Assembly (NCBI RefSeq): GCF_020526085.1
Contig: NZ_CP084874.1
Span: 1,612,001-1,676,000, forward strand
Direction of reading: 5' to 3'
Source: Klebsiella africana
GTDB lineage: Bacteria; Pseudomonadota; Gammaproteobacteria; Enterobacterales; Enterobacteriaceae
Length of the DNA: 64,000 nt
Below the pieces are notes generated by a model. The model made no database searches, was not told where the DNA came from, and saw nothing but the letters and a program-made list of their open reading frames with translations. Shown here piece after piece: positions 1 through 9,494 of this stretch. Within the stretch, counting starts at the first letter, position 1. Every line of letters starts with the position of its first letter. Both the position numbers and the translations under genes were made by a program.

Positions 1-465
1 AAAGCGGCCTATGCCTTTGGCGTTGGCCTGCTGAGTACCCAGACCTATGCGCCGATGGCGGCGATCATGGCGGCCGGTATGGTGCCACCGCTGGCGATGG
101 GTATCGCGACGCTGGTAGCGCGCAACAAGTTCGACAAAGGGCAGCGGGAAGGGGGTAAAGCCGCGCTGGTTCTCGGCCTGTGCTTTATCTCGGAAGGGGC
201 GATTCCTTTTGCCGCCCGTGACCCGATGCGCGTTCTGCCGTGCTGTATCGTCGGCGGCGCGGTAACCGGCGCTATCTCCATGGCGGTCGGCGCGAAACTG
301 ATGGCGCCGCACGGTGGGCTGTTTGTTCTGCTGATCCCGGGGGCGATTACGCCGGTGCTGGGCTACCTGCTGGCGATTGTTGCCGGAACGCTGGTGGCGG
401 GCCTTGCCTACGCCGTGCTGAAACGCCCTGAGGCGCAAACAGCGGAAGTTGAAAAAGCGGCGTAA
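1..465 (+). CDS. fruA: PTS fructose transporter EIIBC, C-terminal part
   Basis: The reading frame is open from base 1, so the gene starts outside the window; only the last 154 residues are visible. They form the end of a fructose-type EIIC membrane domain: alternating Gly/Ala-rich hydrophobic helices, the conserved segment SEGAIPFAARDPMRV (about bases 190-235), and a short hydrophilic tail. FruA takes up fructose and phosphorylates it to fructose-1-phosphate at the inner membrane. It would be the last gene of fruBKA. A strong terminator follows within 15 bases. In E. coli several nucleoside genes lie between fruA and nfo; here nfo follows directly, tail to tail. Confidence 0.93.
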   Translation, partial: KAAYAFGVGLLSTQTYAPMAAIMAAGMVPPLAMGIATLVARNKFDKGQREGGKAALVLGLCFISEGAIPFAARDPMRVLPCCIVGGAVTGAISMAVGAKLMAPHGGLFVLLIPGAITPVLGYLLAIVAGTLVAGLAYAVLKRPEAQTAEVEKAA

Positions 466-477
466 TCCTACCGCAAT

Positions 478-507
478 AAAAAAGGGCCGACTGTTCGGCC
501 CTTTTTT
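478..507. terminator. Bidirectional terminator between fruA and nfo
   Basis: A 7-bp GC stem, gggccga / tcggccc with a 4-base loop, is flanked by an A-run on the left and a run of six T on the right, so it can end transcription of fruA on the plus strand and of nfo on the minus strand. Confidence 0.9.
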
Positions 508-517
508 ACGTCTCTAT

Positions 518-1372
518 TTACGCCACTTCGGCAATCTGCTGCGCCCGCAGCCAGGCAATCTCTTCCGCCCAGATATCCGGGTTGATGGTTTCCAGAATCA
601 GCGGAATGCCGTCGAAGCGGCTGTCCTGCATAATCCAGCTGAAGCAATCGTGGCCGATGTTGCCTTCCCCCAGGCTGTGGTGACGGTCGACCCGGCTGCC
701 GAAGGTGCTCTTGGCATCGTTGAGATGCATGCCGCGCAGATACTGAAAACCGACGATGCGTTCGAAGGCGGCGAAGGTTTTTTCGCAAGCTTCGGCGCTG
801 CGCAGGTCGTAGCCGGCGGCGAAAGCATGGCAGGTATCGATGCAGACGCCGACGCGGGATTTATCTTCCACGCCGTCGATGATGGCCGCGAGGTGCTCGA
901 ACTTAAAGCCGAGGTTGCTGCCCTGGCCGGCGGTGTTTTCGATCACCGCAGTAACGCCTTCGGTCTTCGCCAGCGCGATATTGATCGATTCGGCGATGCG
1001 CGCCAGGCACTCCTCCTCCGGGATCTGCTGCAGATGGCTGCCGGGGTGGAAGTTGAGCAGCGTCAGTCCCAGCTGCTGGCAGCGGGTCATTTCATCAATG
1101 AAGGCATCACGGGATTTTTCCAGCGCTTCTTCCACCGGGTGGCCAAGGTTAATCAGGTAGCTGTCGTGCGGCAGGATCTGCCCCGGGCCAAAGTGATACT
1201 TTTCACAGGCGGCTTTGAATTCGGCGATGGTCTCGTCGCTGAGCGGCGCGGCGCGCCACTGGCGCTGGTTCTTGGTGAAGAGGGCGAAGGCGGTTGCTTC
1301 GATTTCGGCGGCGCGAATGGCGGCATTGGCCAGTCCACCTGAGGCGCTCACGTGCGCTCCTACGTATTTCAT
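518..1372 (-). CDS. nfo: Deoxyribonuclease IV (AP endonuclease)
   Basis: 284 residues, the full length of endonuclease IV. It cuts DNA 5' to abasic sites and oxidised bases in base-excision repair. The TIM-barrel AP-endonuclease-2 signatures are present: HPGSHL in the middle, [13 protein letters not shown], and [19 protein letters not shown], which supply the His/Asp/Glu ligands of the three zinc ions. The start [13 protein letters not shown] matches the family N-terminus. The Shine-Dalgarno ggag lies inside the 3' arm of a large terminator-like hairpin (1380-1429). The gene follows yeiH on the same strand, but the hairpin suggests it does not simply depend on yeiH transcription. In E. coli nfo is part of the SoxRS response; no SoxS box was sought in detail here. 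Confidence 0.97.
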   Translation of the reverse strand: MKYVGAHVSASGGLANAAIRAAEIEATAFALFTKNQRQWRAAPLSDETIAEFKAACEKYHFGPGQILPHDSYLINLGHPVEEALEKSRDAFIDEMTRCQQLGLTLLNFHPGSHLQQIPEEECLARIAESINIALAKTEGVTAVIENTAGQGSNLGFKFEHLAAIIDGVEDKSRVGVCIDTCHAFAAGYDLRSAEACEKTFAAFERIVGFQYLRGMHLNDAKSTFGSRVDRHHSLGEGNIGHDCFSWIMQDSRFDGIPLILETINPDIWAEEIAWLRAQQIAEVA

Positions 1373-1379
1373 AAAAAAA

Positions 1380-1429
1380 CTCCAGTTAAAGCCGCTGGGG
1401 GGTGGGTAATGATAGCGGCTTAACTGGAG
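1380..1429 (-). terminator. Terminator-like hairpin holding the nfo ribosome site
   Basis: Two arms, 1380-1396 and 1414-1429, pair over 16 bp with one bulged base around a 17-base loop. On the minus strand the stem is followed by seven T and then directly by the nfo ATG. It therefore has the form of a rho-independent terminator for yeiH, and it also contains the GGAG of nfo in its 3' arm. Confidence 0.8.
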
Positions 1430-1443
1430 AAAGATGTAGTGCT

Positions 1444-2493
1444 TTATGCCATCAGGCTGTGGATAGCGACGTTAATGACCCCGCCACCGACAATCAACCA
1501 GACGAACAGCATCAGCGCCATCAGCAGCGGTTTCGCCCCGGCTTTTTTCAGCGCGCTGACGTGGGTGGTGACCCCGAGGGCGGCCATTGCCATCGCCAGC
1601 AGGACGGTATCCAGTGTCACCAGCATATCCACTACGGCTTTCGGCAGCAGATGGAAGGAGTTAAACACCGCCACCAGGATGAACATAATGGCGAACCACG
1701 GAATGGTGATTTTGCTTTTCTCGCCGTTGCCTGCCGGGGTCAGTTGTTTAACACGCGCCGCCAGGAACAGCAGGAACGGAGCCAGCATCATGACGCGCAG
1801 CATTTTGGCGATAACCGCCGCGTTCTCGGCGTCTGGGCTGACCGCATGGCCGGCGGCAACAACCTGCGCCACTTCATGCATGGTGGAGCCCATATAGATC
1901 CCGTAGGTCTCCGGGGTAAACCAGTGCGCCAGCAGCGGGTACATCGCCGGGTAGAGGAAGATGGCGATGGTACCGAAGATAACCACTGTAGCGACGGCGA
2001 CCGTCACTTTACTGGCTTCGGCTTTGACCACTGGCTCGGTGGCGAGCACGGCCGCCGCGCCGCAGATGCTGCTGCCGGCGCCGATCAGCCAGCTGGTGTG
2101 TTTGTCGAGACCAAACACTTTCTGACCAAGGAAGCAGGCGATGAAAAAGGTACTGGAGAGCGTCAGAACGTCAATCAAAATACCACTCACGCCGACGTCG
2201 GCAATCTGGGCGAACGTCAGGCGGAAGCCGTAGAGGATGATCCCCAGGCGCAGCAGATGCTGCTTGGCGAAGATCACCCCGCCGTCGCAGGGCTGCCAGA
2301 TTTTTGGGTAGACCGTGTTGCCGACGACCATCCCCAACAGGATAGCGAGGGTCAGGGCGCTAAAGCCCGCGCCGGCGATGGCCGGGAAACTACCGGCCCA
2401 CAGGGCGGCGCCGGTCAATGCGGCGGTCAGCGCCAGGCCCGGGACAAAATGCCACAGGGAACGATGTTTGGTGGGTAAAGTGAGTGCTGTCAT
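1444..2493 (-). CDS. yeiH: YeiH family membrane protein, putative sulfate/sulfite exporter
   Basis: 349 residues with about ten hydrophobic helices, typical of the UPF0324 (YeiH, putative sulfate exporter) family. Segments such as [14 protein letters not shown] and [14 protein letters not shown] are family hallmarks. The start [19 protein letters not shown] has a good upstream aggaga. It is divergent from the LysR gene yeiE, and a 24-base dyad lies between them, the usual layout of a transporter with its own LysR regulator. The transported substrate is not shown by sequence; sulfite or sulfate is an inference from the family name and from reports that YeiE senses sulfite. Confidence 0.9.
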   Translation of the reverse strand: MTALTLPTKHRSLWHFVPGLALTAALTGAALWAGSFPAIAGAGFSALTLAILLGMVVGNTVYPKIWQPCDGGVIFAKQHLLRLGIILYGFRLTFAQIADVGVSGILIDVLTLSSTFFIACFLGQKVFGLDKHTSWLIGAGSSICGAAAVLATEPVVKAEASKVTVAVATVVIFGTIAIFLYPAMYPLLAHWFTPETYGIYMGSTMHEVAQVVAAGHAVSPDAENAAVIAKMLRVMMLAPFLLFLAARVKQLTPAGNGEKSKITIPWFAIMFILVAVFNSFHLLPKAVVDMLVTLDTVLLAMAMAALGVTTHVSALKKAGAKPLLMALMLFVWLIVGGGVINVAIHSLMA

Positions 2494-2545
2494 AACCTTC
2501 TCCTTTGTCTGCCTAAAGGTTACGCCGCGCGGGATTAAATATAAA

Positions 2546-2569
2546 ATTGATTATATGTTTATAATCAAT
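2546..2569. promoter_or_regulatory. Probable YeiE operator (24-base dyad)
   Basis: Perfect 10-bp inverted repeat, attgattata and tataatcaat, around a tgtt spacer, in an AT-rich island of an otherwise GC-rich sequence between divergent yeiH and yeiE. It fits the T-N11-A pattern of LysR binding sites. Regulator assignment is by position. Confidence 0.65.
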
Positions 2570-2758
2570 CGTAATAAGTGGTTAATGGCCGCCTCGCCGG
2601 TCACAACGGGGTGGGAGCGGGTTGCGCAGATGCGGGGCGGTCTCGCCGACAAGACGATGATTTTGTGAGGTAAGCGGATTTTCCTTCCGTCAGCCGCCTC
2701 GATTTGTGTCACCATAGTAAGGAAGGTTATTCAGTCTGGATTACTAAACGGGTGGGTT

Positions 2759-3625
2759 ATGCATATTACGCTGCGGCAGCTGGAAGTGTTCGCCGAAGTC
2801 CACAAGAGTGGGTCAACCACTCAGGCGTCACAGATGCTGGCGCTTTCGCAATCTGCGGTCAGCGCCGCGCTGACCGATCTGGAAGGGCAGCTCGGCGTGC
2901 AGCTATTTGACCGCGTTGGTAAACGGCTGGTGGTGAATGAGCATGGACGGCTGCTGTACCCGCGCGCGCTGGCGCTGCTGGAGCGGGCCCTGGAGATCGA
3001 ACAGCTGTTCCGCGGCGATAACGGGGCGATTCGGGTCTACGCCAGCAGCACCATCGGCAACTATATTATGCCGGAGATCATCGCCCGCTATCGCCATGAC
3101 TTCCCGGATTTGCCGGTCGAACTGAGCGTCGGCAACAGCCTGGACGTCATCAACGCCGTCGCCGACCTGCGGGTGGATTTCGGTCTGATTGAGGGGCCGT
3201 GCCACGCTGCGGATATTATTGCTGAGCCGTGGCTGGAAGATGAGCTGGTAGTGTTTGCCGCGCCCAACTCACCGCTGCTGGCGGGGGAGGTGACCCTGCA
3301 GCAGCTGGCCGAGGCACCGTGGATCCTGCGTGAGCATGGCTCCGGCACCCGGGAGATTGTCGATTATGTTCTGCTGTCGCATCTGCCGGCATTTCATCTG
3401 GGTATGGAGCTGGGCAATTCAGAGGCGATCAAGCACGCGGTCAGGCATGGCCTGGGCATCAGTTGCCTATCGCGGCGGGTGATTGCCGAACAGCTGGCCT
3501 CTGGCACGCTGGCGGAGCTGAAGGTGCCGCTGCCCCGGCTGACACGCACGCTGTGGCGGATCCATCACCGGCAGAAGCATATTTCTAAAGCATTACAACG
3601 TTTTCTGCACTATTGCCAGGTGTAG
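2759..3625 (+). CDS. yeiE: LysR-type regulator YeiE
   Basis: 288 residues. The N-terminal winged helix-turn-helix ([17 protein letters not shown], then [18 protein letters not shown]) is followed by a LysR substrate-binding domain from about residue 90. It lies between yeiH (divergent) and lysP (same strand, 177 bases downstream). From memory, YeiE has been linked to iron-starvation response and lysP control in E. coli and to sulfite sensing in Cronobacter and Salmonella; its neighbours yeiH, lysP and cirA fit those reports. Translation starts at ATG 2759; upstream in-frame extension is not supported by homology. Confidence 0.93.
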   Translation: MHITLRQLEVFAEVHKSGSTTQASQMLALSQSAVSAALTDLEGQLGVQLFDRVGKRLVVNEHGRLLYPRALALLERALEIEQLFRGDNGAIRVYASSTIGNYIMPEIIARYRHDFPDLPVELSVGNSLDVINAVADLRVDFGLIEGPCHAADIIAEPWLEDELVVFAAPNSPLLAGEVTLQQLAEAPWILREHGSGTREIVDYVLLSHLPAFHLGMELGNSEAIKHAVRHGLGISCLSRRVIAEQLASGTLAELKVPLPRLTRTLWRIHHRQKHISKALQRFLHYCQV

Positions 3626-3759
3626 CGGCCGATTTTTACGCCTGATAACGGGAGGAATTCGCTGGCAATTCCGCAGGTTAGTGCTTTACTAATAATTTGC
3701 GGGCGATCATGAAGCTCTCTTATAACTTTGCATTTGTACCGGATGGAACCCCGATCGTC

Positions 3760-3768
3760 TGCTACAAT
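3760..3768 (+). promoter_or_regulatory. Extended -10 promoter of lysP
   Basis: The sequence tgctacaat is an extended -10 element (TGn-TACAAT) 34 bases before the lysP ATG, predicting a short leader of about 25-30 bases. There is no good -35 at the right distance, which suits a promoter needing an activator. In E. coli lysP is activated by ArgP; no site was assigned here. Confidence 0.55.
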
Positions 3769-3802
3769 CGCGCCTCATTTTTTGGATGGATAGCATTATC
3801 AC

Positions 3803-5272
3803 ATGGTTTCGGAAACTAAAACCACAGAAGCGCCCACGCTACGTCGTGAACTGAAGGCGCGCCACTTGACCATGATCGCCATCGGCGGTTCCATCGGTAC
3901 GGGTCTTTTTGTTGCCTCTGGCGCAACTATTTCGCAAGCAGGTCCCGGCGGGGCGCTGCTGTCTTATATTCTGATCGGTTTGATGGTCTATTTCCTGATG
4001 ACCAGCCTGGGCGAACTGGCGGCGTTTATGCCGGTGTCCGGTTCCTTCGCCACCTACGGGCAGAATTATGTTGAAGAAGGCTTCGGCTTCGCGCTGGGCT
4101 GGAACTACTGGTACAACTGGGCGGTGACGATCGCCGTTGACCTCGTGGCCTCACAGCTGGTGATGAGCTACTGGTTCCCTGACACTCCGGGCTGGATCTG
4201 GAGCGCCTTGTTCCTCGGCATTATGTTCCTGCTGAACTGGATCTCGGTGCGCGGCTTTGGCGAGGCGGAATACTGGTTCTCGCTGATTAAAGTGGCCACC
4301 GTCATTATCTTTATCATCGTCGGCGTGATGATGATTGTCGGTATCTTCAAAGGGGCGCAGCCGGCTGGCTGGAGCAACTGGGGGATCGCGGATGCGCCGT
4401 TTGCCGGCGGCTTCTCGGCGATGATCGGCGTGGCGATGATTGTCGGCTTCTCGTTCCAGGGCACCGAGCTTATTGGCATCGCCGCCGGTGAATCTGAAAA
4501 TCCGGAGAAGAACATTCCGCGCGCGGTGCGCCAGGTCTTCTGGCGTATCCTGCTGTTCTATGTCTTCGCGATCCTGATTATCAGCCTGATCATTCCGTAT
4601 ACCGACCCGAGCCTGCTGCGCAATGATGTGAAGGATATTTCCGTCAGCCCGTTCACCCTGGTGTTCCAGCATGCAGGTCTGCTGTCGGCGGCGGCGATCA
4701 TGAACGCCGTTATCCTGACTGCCGTGCTGTCGGCGGGTAACTCCGGGATGTACGCCTCCACGCGTATGCTGTATACCCTGGCGTGCGACGGTAAAGCACC
4801 GCGCATTTTCTCGAAGCTGTCGCGTGGCGGCGTGCCGCGCAACGCGCTGTACGCGACCACCGTTATCGCAGCGCTGTGCTTCCTGACGTCGATGTTTGGC
4901 AACCAGACGGTGTACCTGTGGCTGCTGAACACCTCCGGGATGACGGGCTTTATCGCCTGGCTGGGGATTGCGATCAGCCATTATCGTTTCCGTCGCGGCT
5001 ACGTCCTGCAGGGTAACGATATTAATAATCTGCCGTACCGTTCCGGGTTCTTCCCGCTGGGGCCGATCTTCGCCTTCGTGCTATGCCTGATCATTACTCT
5101 CGGGCAGAACTACGAAGCGTTCCTCAAGGACACCATTGACTGGGGCGGCGTGGCGGCGACCTACATCGGTATTCCGTTGTTCCTCGTTATCTGGTTTGGT
5201 TACAAACTGGCGAAAGGCACCCGCTTTGTTCGCTATAGCGAGATGACCTTCCCGGATCGCTTTAAGCGTTAA
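3803..5272 (+). CDS. lysP: Lysine-specific permease
   Basis: 489 residues, twelve predicted membrane helices, amino acid-polyamine-organocation family. LysP imports lysine with protons and in E. coli also acts as a co-sensor by holding CadC inactive. Diagnostic stretches include the N-terminal MVSETKTTEAP, the helix-1 motif IAIGGSIGTGLFVASG, and the basic loop ASTRMLYTLACDGKAPRIF. Sequence is nearly identical to the E. coli protein throughout, with a slightly different C-terminal tail. Single-gene unit: its own promoter upstream and a strong terminator (5291-5319) directly after the stop. Confidence 0.98.
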   Translation: MVSETKTTEAPTLRRELKARHLTMIAIGGSIGTGLFVASGATISQAGPGGALLSYILIGLMVYFLMTSLGELAAFMPVSGSFATYGQNYVEEGFGFALGWNYWYNWAVTIAVDLVASQLVMSYWFPDTPGWIWSALFLGIMFLLNWISVRGFGEAEYWFSLIKVATVIIFIIVGVMMIVGIFKGAQPAGWSNWGIADAPFAGGFSAMIGVAMIVGFSFQGTELIGIAAGESENPEKNIPRAVRQVFWRILLFYVFAILIISLIIPYTDPSLLRNDVKDISVSPFTLVFQHAGLLSAAAIMNAVILTAVLSAGNSGMYASTRMLYTLACDGKAPRIFSKLSRGGVPRNALYATTVIAALCFLTSMFGNQTVYLWLLNTSGMTGFIAWLGIAISHYRFRRGYVLQGNDINNLPYRSGFFPLGPIFAFVLCLIITLGQNYEAFLKDTIDWGGVAATYIGIPLFLVIWFGYKLAKGTRFVRYSEMTFPDRFKR

Positions 5273-5290
5273 TCTTCGCGATTGTGCGAC

Positions 5291-5319
5291 AAAAGCCCTC
5301 TGAAAAGAGGGCTTTTTTT
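5291..5319 (+). terminator. lysP terminator
   Basis: An 8-bp stem, aagccctc / gagggctt, with a short A-rich loop, followed by seven T. Confidence 0.92.
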
Positions 5320-5364
5320 ATGTTTGTGCGGTTACAGCTTGTCACAATTCTTCATAATTATATT

Positions 5365-5383
5365 GATAATCGTAATCATTATC
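5365..5383. promoter_or_regulatory. Fur box in the cirA promoter region
   Basis: gataatcgtaatcattatc matches 17 of 19 positions of the Fur consensus, about 200 bases before the cirA ATG. Related atctttatcatt sequence continues to the right, suggesting overlapping sites. It implies repression of cirA when iron is sufficient. Confidence 0.88.
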
Positions 5384-5571
5384 TTTATCATTTTCGCCCA
5401 TTACGGATGAAGCCACTCCCCGTCTCTGCCGCTTGTACAGACTGACAGCGGGCGACCAGCCACATCGACAAGAAAACAGCGCGAGCATGCCGCCGACAGA
5501 GCGGCACGTCGCCAGCGCGTGTGAGCAGCACCTTTTTGTTTATTTGGTTGTACACCTCATGGAGATTTGGA

Positions 5572-7545
5572 ATGTTCAGGTTAAACCCTTTTATCCGGGC
5601 GGGATTGTCTGCGTCCGTCGTATCGTTGGCGTTTCCGGCCCTTGCCGATGTGAATGAAGAAACGCTGGTGGTGACCGCCTCGGCCACTGAACAGAGCGTC
5701 AAAGACGCGCCGGCGAGCATCAGCGTCATCACCCAGCAGGATTTACAACGTAAGCCCGTCCAGAACCTGAAAGACGTACTGCGCGATGTCCCTGGTGTCC
5801 AGCTCACTAACGAAGGGGATAACCGTAAGGGCGTCAGTATTCGCGGTCTGAGCAGCAGCTATACCCTGATCCTGGTTGACGGAAAGCGCGTCAACTCCCG
5901 GAACGCCGTATTCCGCCACAACGACTTCGACCTGAACTGGATCCCGGTGGATGCCATTGAGCGTATCGAAGTGGTGCGCGGCCCGATGTCCTCCCTCTAC
6001 GGCTCCGATGCGCTCGGCGGGGTGGTCAACATTATTACCAAAAAAATCGGTCAGAAATGGACCGGGACGTTGAGTGCCGATACCACTATTCAGGAGCATC
6101 GCGATCGCGGGGATACCTATAACGGCCAATTCTTCACCAGTGGCCCGCTGATCGACGGCGTGCTCGGAATGAAGGCCTACGGCAGCCTGGCAAAACGCGC
6201 CAAGGACGATCCGCAGTCTTCCAGTAATGCCACCGGCGAGACGCCGCGCATCGAGGGCTTCACCAGCCGCGATGGCAATGTTGAATTCGCCTGGACGCCG
6301 AACGAAAACCACGATTTTACCGCGGGCTATGGCTTTGACCGTCAGGATCGTGATTCCGATTCCCTTGACCGCAACCGCCTTGAGCGTGAGAACTACTCCC
6401 TGAGCCATAACGGCCGCTGGGATATGGGCAACAGCGAGCTTAAGTTCTACGGCGAAAAGGTGGATAACAAAAATCCGGGGCAGAACGGGACCATCACTTC
6501 GGAAAGCAATGCCATCGACGGGAAGTACGTTCTGCCGCTGGGCATGATTAACCAGCTGGTAACCTTCGGCGGCGAATGGCGCCACGACAAACTAAAAGAT
6601 CCGGTCAACCTGAGCAGCGGCGGCAAGTCGACCTCTGCCAGCCAGTACGCTCTCTTTCTTGAAGACGAATGGCGCATCATCGAGCCGTTGGCGCTGACCA
6701 CGGGCATTCGTATGGACGACCATCAGACCTATGGCGACCACTGGAGCCCGCGTGCCTATCTGGTGTATAACGCCACTGATACCGTCACCGTCAAAGGCGG
6801 CTGGGCAACGGCGTTTAAAGCGCCGTCGCTGCTGCAGCTTAACCCCGACTGGACCACCAACTCCTGCCGCGGCTCATGCAGCATCATTGGTAACCCGGAT
6901 CTCAAACCGGAAACTAGCGAAAGCTTCGAGCTCGGTCTCTACTACCGTGGGGAAGAGGGCTGGCTGCAGGATGTCGAAGGCAGCATTACCACCTTCCAGA
7001 ATAATGTCGATGACATGATCGATGTTCTGCGTACCTCCAGCGCCAGCGAAGCGCCGGGCTACCCGAACTTTGTCGGCTGGAAAACCGTCAACGGCAAGCG
7101 CGTGCCGATCTTCCGCTATTTCAACGTCAACAAAGCCCGCATCAAAGGGGTGGAGACGGAGGTGAAGATCCCGTTTGGCGATGAGTGGAAGCTGACGGTG
7201 AACTACACCTACAACGATGGTCGCGATCTGAGCAATGGCGGCGACAAACCACTGCAGACGTTGCCGTTCCATACTGCCAACGGCACGCTTGACTGGAAGC
7301 CGCTGGACGACTGGTCCTTCTACGTGACGGCTAACTATACCGGCCAGCAGCGTGCGGTAAGCGCCACCGGCAAAACGCCGGGCGGCTATACCCTGTTTGA
7401 CGTTGGCGCGGCATGGCAGGTCACCAAAAACGTGAAACTGCGCTCCGGGGTGCAGAACGTGGGGGATAAAGATCTGAGCCGGGACGACTACAGCTACACC
7501 GAAGAGGGTCGTCGCTACTTTATGGCGGTGGATTATCGCTTCTGA
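5572..7545 (+). CDS. cirA: Catecholate siderophore receptor CirA
   Basis: 657-residue TonB-dependent outer-membrane receptor for catechol iron complexes; in E. coli it is the colicin I receptor. A signal peptide ends at about FPALA (residue 25), then the TonB box EETLVV, a plug domain ([16 protein letters not shown] ... [18 protein letters not shown]), and a 22-strand barrel ending in the aromatic VDYRF. A likely disulfide pair is at SCRGSCS. The start at [11 protein letters not shown] is preferred over an in-frame ATG 51 bases upstream because it gives a normal signal peptide and has tggagat before it. A leader of roughly 170-200 bases follows the Fur box; in E. coli such a leader is a small-RNA target. 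In Klebsiella, CirA loss lowers cefiderocol uptake (established for the family). Confidence 0.97.
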   Translation: MFRLNPFIRAGLSASVVSLAFPALADVNEETLVVTASATEQSVKDAPASISVITQQDLQRKPVQNLKDVLRDVPGVQLTNEGDNRKGVSIRGLSSSYTLILVDGKRVNSRNAVFRHNDFDLNWIPVDAIERIEVVRGPMSSLYGSDALGGVVNIITKKIGQKWTGTLSADTTIQEHRDRGDTYNGQFFTSGPLIDGVLGMKAYGSLAKRAKDDPQSSSNATGETPRIEGFTSRDGNVEFAWTPNENHDFTAGYGFDRQDRDSDSLDRNRLERENYSLSHNGRWDMGNSELKFYGEKVDNKNPGQNGTITSESNAIDGKYVLPLGMINQLVTFGGEWRHDKLKDPVNLSSGGKSTSASQYALFLEDEWRIIEPLALTTGIRMDDHQTYGDHWSPRAYLVYNATDTVTVKGGWATAFKAPSLLQLNPDWTTNSCRGSCSIIGNPDLKPETSESFELGLYYRGEEGWLQDVEGSITTFQNNVDDMIDVLRTSSASEAPGYPNFVGWKTVNGKRVPIFRYFNVNKARIKGVETEVKIPFGDEWKLTVNYTYNDGRDLSNGGDKPLQTLPFHTANGTLDWKPLDDWSFYVTANYTGQQRAVSATGKTPGGYTLFDVGAAWQVTKNVKLRSGVQNVGDKDLSRDDYSYTEEGRRYFMAVDYRF

Positions 7546-7580
7546 TCGTCGGCACTAAAACGCGGCCTGCGGGCCTGAAC

Positions 7581-7612
7581 ATGCGCCGCGAAGCTAATTC
7601 GCGGCGCATTTT
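7581..7612. terminator. Hairpin between cirA and yeiG
   Basis: An 11-bp stem, tgcgccgcgaa / ttcgcggcgca, with a 5-base loop and four T. It lies between convergent cirA and yeiG and could serve both strands. Confidence 0.7.
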
Positions 7613-7616
7613 GCGT

Positions 7617-8450
7617 TTAGCCAAAGAGATGCTGCGCGTGAAAGCGCAGATGGTCTTCAATAAACGAAGCAATGAAGTAGTAGCTGTGGTCGTAACCGGG
7701 TTGGATGCGCAGGGTTAACGGCCAGGCCTTCTGCCGCGCGACCTCCGCCAGTACCGCCGGCTGCAGCTGTCCGGCGAGGAACGGATCGTTATCGCCCTGG
7801 TCGATAAGCGTTGGCACGGCGTCCGCAGGCTGACTGGCCTGCATCAGCGCGCAGCTGTCCCACGACTGCCACGTCGATTCATCCGCGCCAAGATAGGCGG
7901 TAAACGCTTTCTTGCCCCACGGCACCTGACCGGGATTGACGATCGGCGCGAAGGCGGAGACGCTGGCGTAGCGGCCGGGATTTTTGAGCGCCATGATGAG
8001 CGCGCCGTGGCCGCCCATTGAGTGGCCGCTGATAGCGCAGCGTTCGCCGACGCTAAACTCGCTACGGATAAGCGCGGGCAGTTCGTCGCGCAGATAATCA
8101 TACATCCGATAGTGCGCCGCCCACGGCGCCTCGGTGGCATTCAGGTAGAAGCCGGCGCCTTGCCCCAAATCGTATCCGTCATCGTTGGCGACCTCATCAC
8201 CGCGTGGGCTGGTATCCGGCATCACCAGTGCGATGCCCAGCTCGGCGGCAATGCGCTGGGCGCCCGCCTTGGTGGTAAAGTTTTCGTCGTTACAGGTTAG
8301 CCCGGACAGCCAGTACAGTACCGGCGGCGGCGTTTCGCGCTCAGGCGGTAAAAAAATGCTGAACGTCATGGCGCAGTTCAGGACAGGGGAGTGATGACGC
8401 CAGCGTTGTTGCCGACCGTCAAAACAGCGATGCTCTTCAAGCAGTTCCAT
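7617..8450 (-). CDS. yeiG: S-formylglutathione hydrolase
   Basis: 277-residue alpha/beta hydrolase of the esterase D family, which hydrolyses S-formylglutathione to formate and glutathione in formaldehyde detoxification. The nucleophile elbow [11 protein letters not shown], the Asp region DQGDNDPFL and the His region [14 protein letters not shown] form the catalytic triad. The start at [10 protein letters not shown] (8450) is chosen over an upstream in-frame ATG because it matches the family N-terminus and has gaggag 8 bases before it. No frmA-type dehydrogenase is adjacent; in enterobacteria YeiG is a stand-alone paralogue of FrmB. Confidence 0.94.
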   Translation of the reverse strand: MELLEEHRCFDGRQQRWRHHSPVLNCAMTFSIFLPPERETPPPVLYWLSGLTCNDENFTTKAGAQRIAAELGIALVMPDTSPRGDEVANDDGYDLGQGAGFYLNATEAPWAAHYRMYDYLRDELPALIRSEFSVGERCAISGHSMGGHGALIMALKNPGRYASVSAFAPIVNPGQVPWGKKAFTAYLGADESTWQSWDSCALMQASQPADAVPTLIDQGDNDPFLAGQLQPAVLAEVARQKAWPLTLRIQPGYDHSYYFIASFIEDHLRFHAQHLFG

Positions 8451-8810
8451 GCAAGGCTCCTCGAAAGGGGTGTGCGCGTAAAGGGCCATAATACAGATAT
8501 TTCATTAGCCGGTGAGTAACTTTCACTTTCTCCTTTTGAGAACTTACTGCATCATTAATGCAACTTATAGCCAACATACCGGTGTAGCAGCGGCGCTTAT
8601 GGATGCGTACAGCGGTTGGATCATTCCGGATACGGCGGTAAGGATTTGGCGTTGCGCCTAAAGCATTGCTTCGGTCCCTAATAAAAGGCAGCGCCAATTT
8701 CAATAATTATCGTTACGGCTACTGGATTCTGTGCGCCACCTCACGCACAATGAATACAAACTTTGCCCCCAGAAAAAGCAAAGAGCGCCACACCTGCAGG
8801 AGAAACCCAA
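8451..8810. other. Long intergenic region between yeiG and folE
   Basis: 360 bases between divergent genes, AT-richer than its neighbours. It must hold both promoters. Visible structure: an inverted repeat tgtgcg ... cgcaca at 8730-8749, about 60-80 bases before folE, and a smaller tgcat/atgca dyad near 8547-8561. No convincing small gene, known riboswitch or recognised operator was found; a possible 88-codon minus-strand frame there is not supported. Confidence 0.5.
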
Positions 8811-9479
8811 ATGTCATCACTGAGTAAAGAAGCCGTCCTCGTTCATGAAGCGCTGGTCGCTCGTGGGCTGGAGACGCCGATGCGTGCGCCAGTACAAGAA
8901 ATTGATAACGAAACACGCAAGCGTTTGATTACCGGTCATATGACCGAGATTATGCAACTGCTGAATCTGGATCTGAGTGATGACAGTCTGATGGAGACCC
9001 CGCATCGCATCGCCAAAATGTATGTCGATGAGATCTTCTCCGGGCTGGATTACTCCCGCTTCCCGAAAATCACCGTCATTGAAAACAAAATGAAGGTTGA
9101 TGAAATGGTTACCGTGCGCGATATCACGCTGACCAGCACCTGCGAACACCATTTCGTCACCATCGATGGTAAGGCGACGGTAGCCTATATCCCGAAAGAT
9201 TCGGTGATCGGCCTGTCGAAAATCAACCGCATTGTGCAGTTTTTCGCCCAGCGTCCGCAGGTTCAGGAGCGTCTGACCCAGCAGATTCTGATCGCGCTGC
9301 AGACGCTGCTTGGCACCAGCAACGTGGCGGTATCCATTGACGCAGTGCATTACTGCGTGAAGGCGCGCGGCATTCGCGATGCGACCAGCGCCACCACCAC
9401 CACCTCTCTCGGCGGCCTGTTTAAATCCAGTCAGAATACCCGCCAGGAATTCCTGCGCGCAGTACGTCACCACAACTAA
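8811..9479 (+). CDS. folE: GTP cyclohydrolase I
   Basis: 222 residues, full length. Converts GTP to 7,8-dihydroneopterin triphosphate, the first step of tetrahydrofolate synthesis. Zinc ligands are visible in the motif [11 protein letters not shown] (Cys111 and His114 counting Met) and the later HYCVKARG Cys; the [20 protein letters not shown] helix is a family signature. The start [15 protein letters not shown] has caggaga 9 bases before it, so an upstream in-frame start is rejected. yeiB begins 15 bases after the stop and is very likely cotranscribed. Confidence 0.98.
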   Translation: MSSLSKEAVLVHEALVARGLETPMRAPVQEIDNETRKRLITGHMTEIMQLLNLDLSDDSLMETPHRIAKMYVDEIFSGLDYSRFPKITVIENKMKVDEMVTVRDITLTSTCEHHFVTIDGKATVAYIPKDSVIGLSKINRIVQFFAQRPQVQERLTQQILIALQTLLGTSNVAVSIDAVHYCVKARGIRDATSATTTTSLGGLFKSSQNTRQEFLRAVRHHN

Positions 9480-9494
9480 AACGGAGCAGGGTAC

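Noticed and set aside
449..1342. 297-codon plus-strand open frame opposite nfo
   Set aside because: Antisense shadow of nfo caused by high GC; no family resemblance, and composition is that of a reverse-complement frame.
1402..2478. 358-codon plus-strand open frame opposite yeiH
   Set aside because: Low-complexity His/Gln/Asp/Gly-rich translation typical of antisense frames; yeiH on the other strand is clearly real.
5433..5657. 74-codon plus-strand frame in the cirA leader
   Set aside because: Runs into cirA in another frame, no ribosome site, arginine/histidine-rich random translation.
8437..8703. 88-codon minus-strand frame between yeiG and folE
   Set aside because: Overlaps the yeiG ribosome site and start in another frame, no plausible ribosome site of its own and no recognisable domain.
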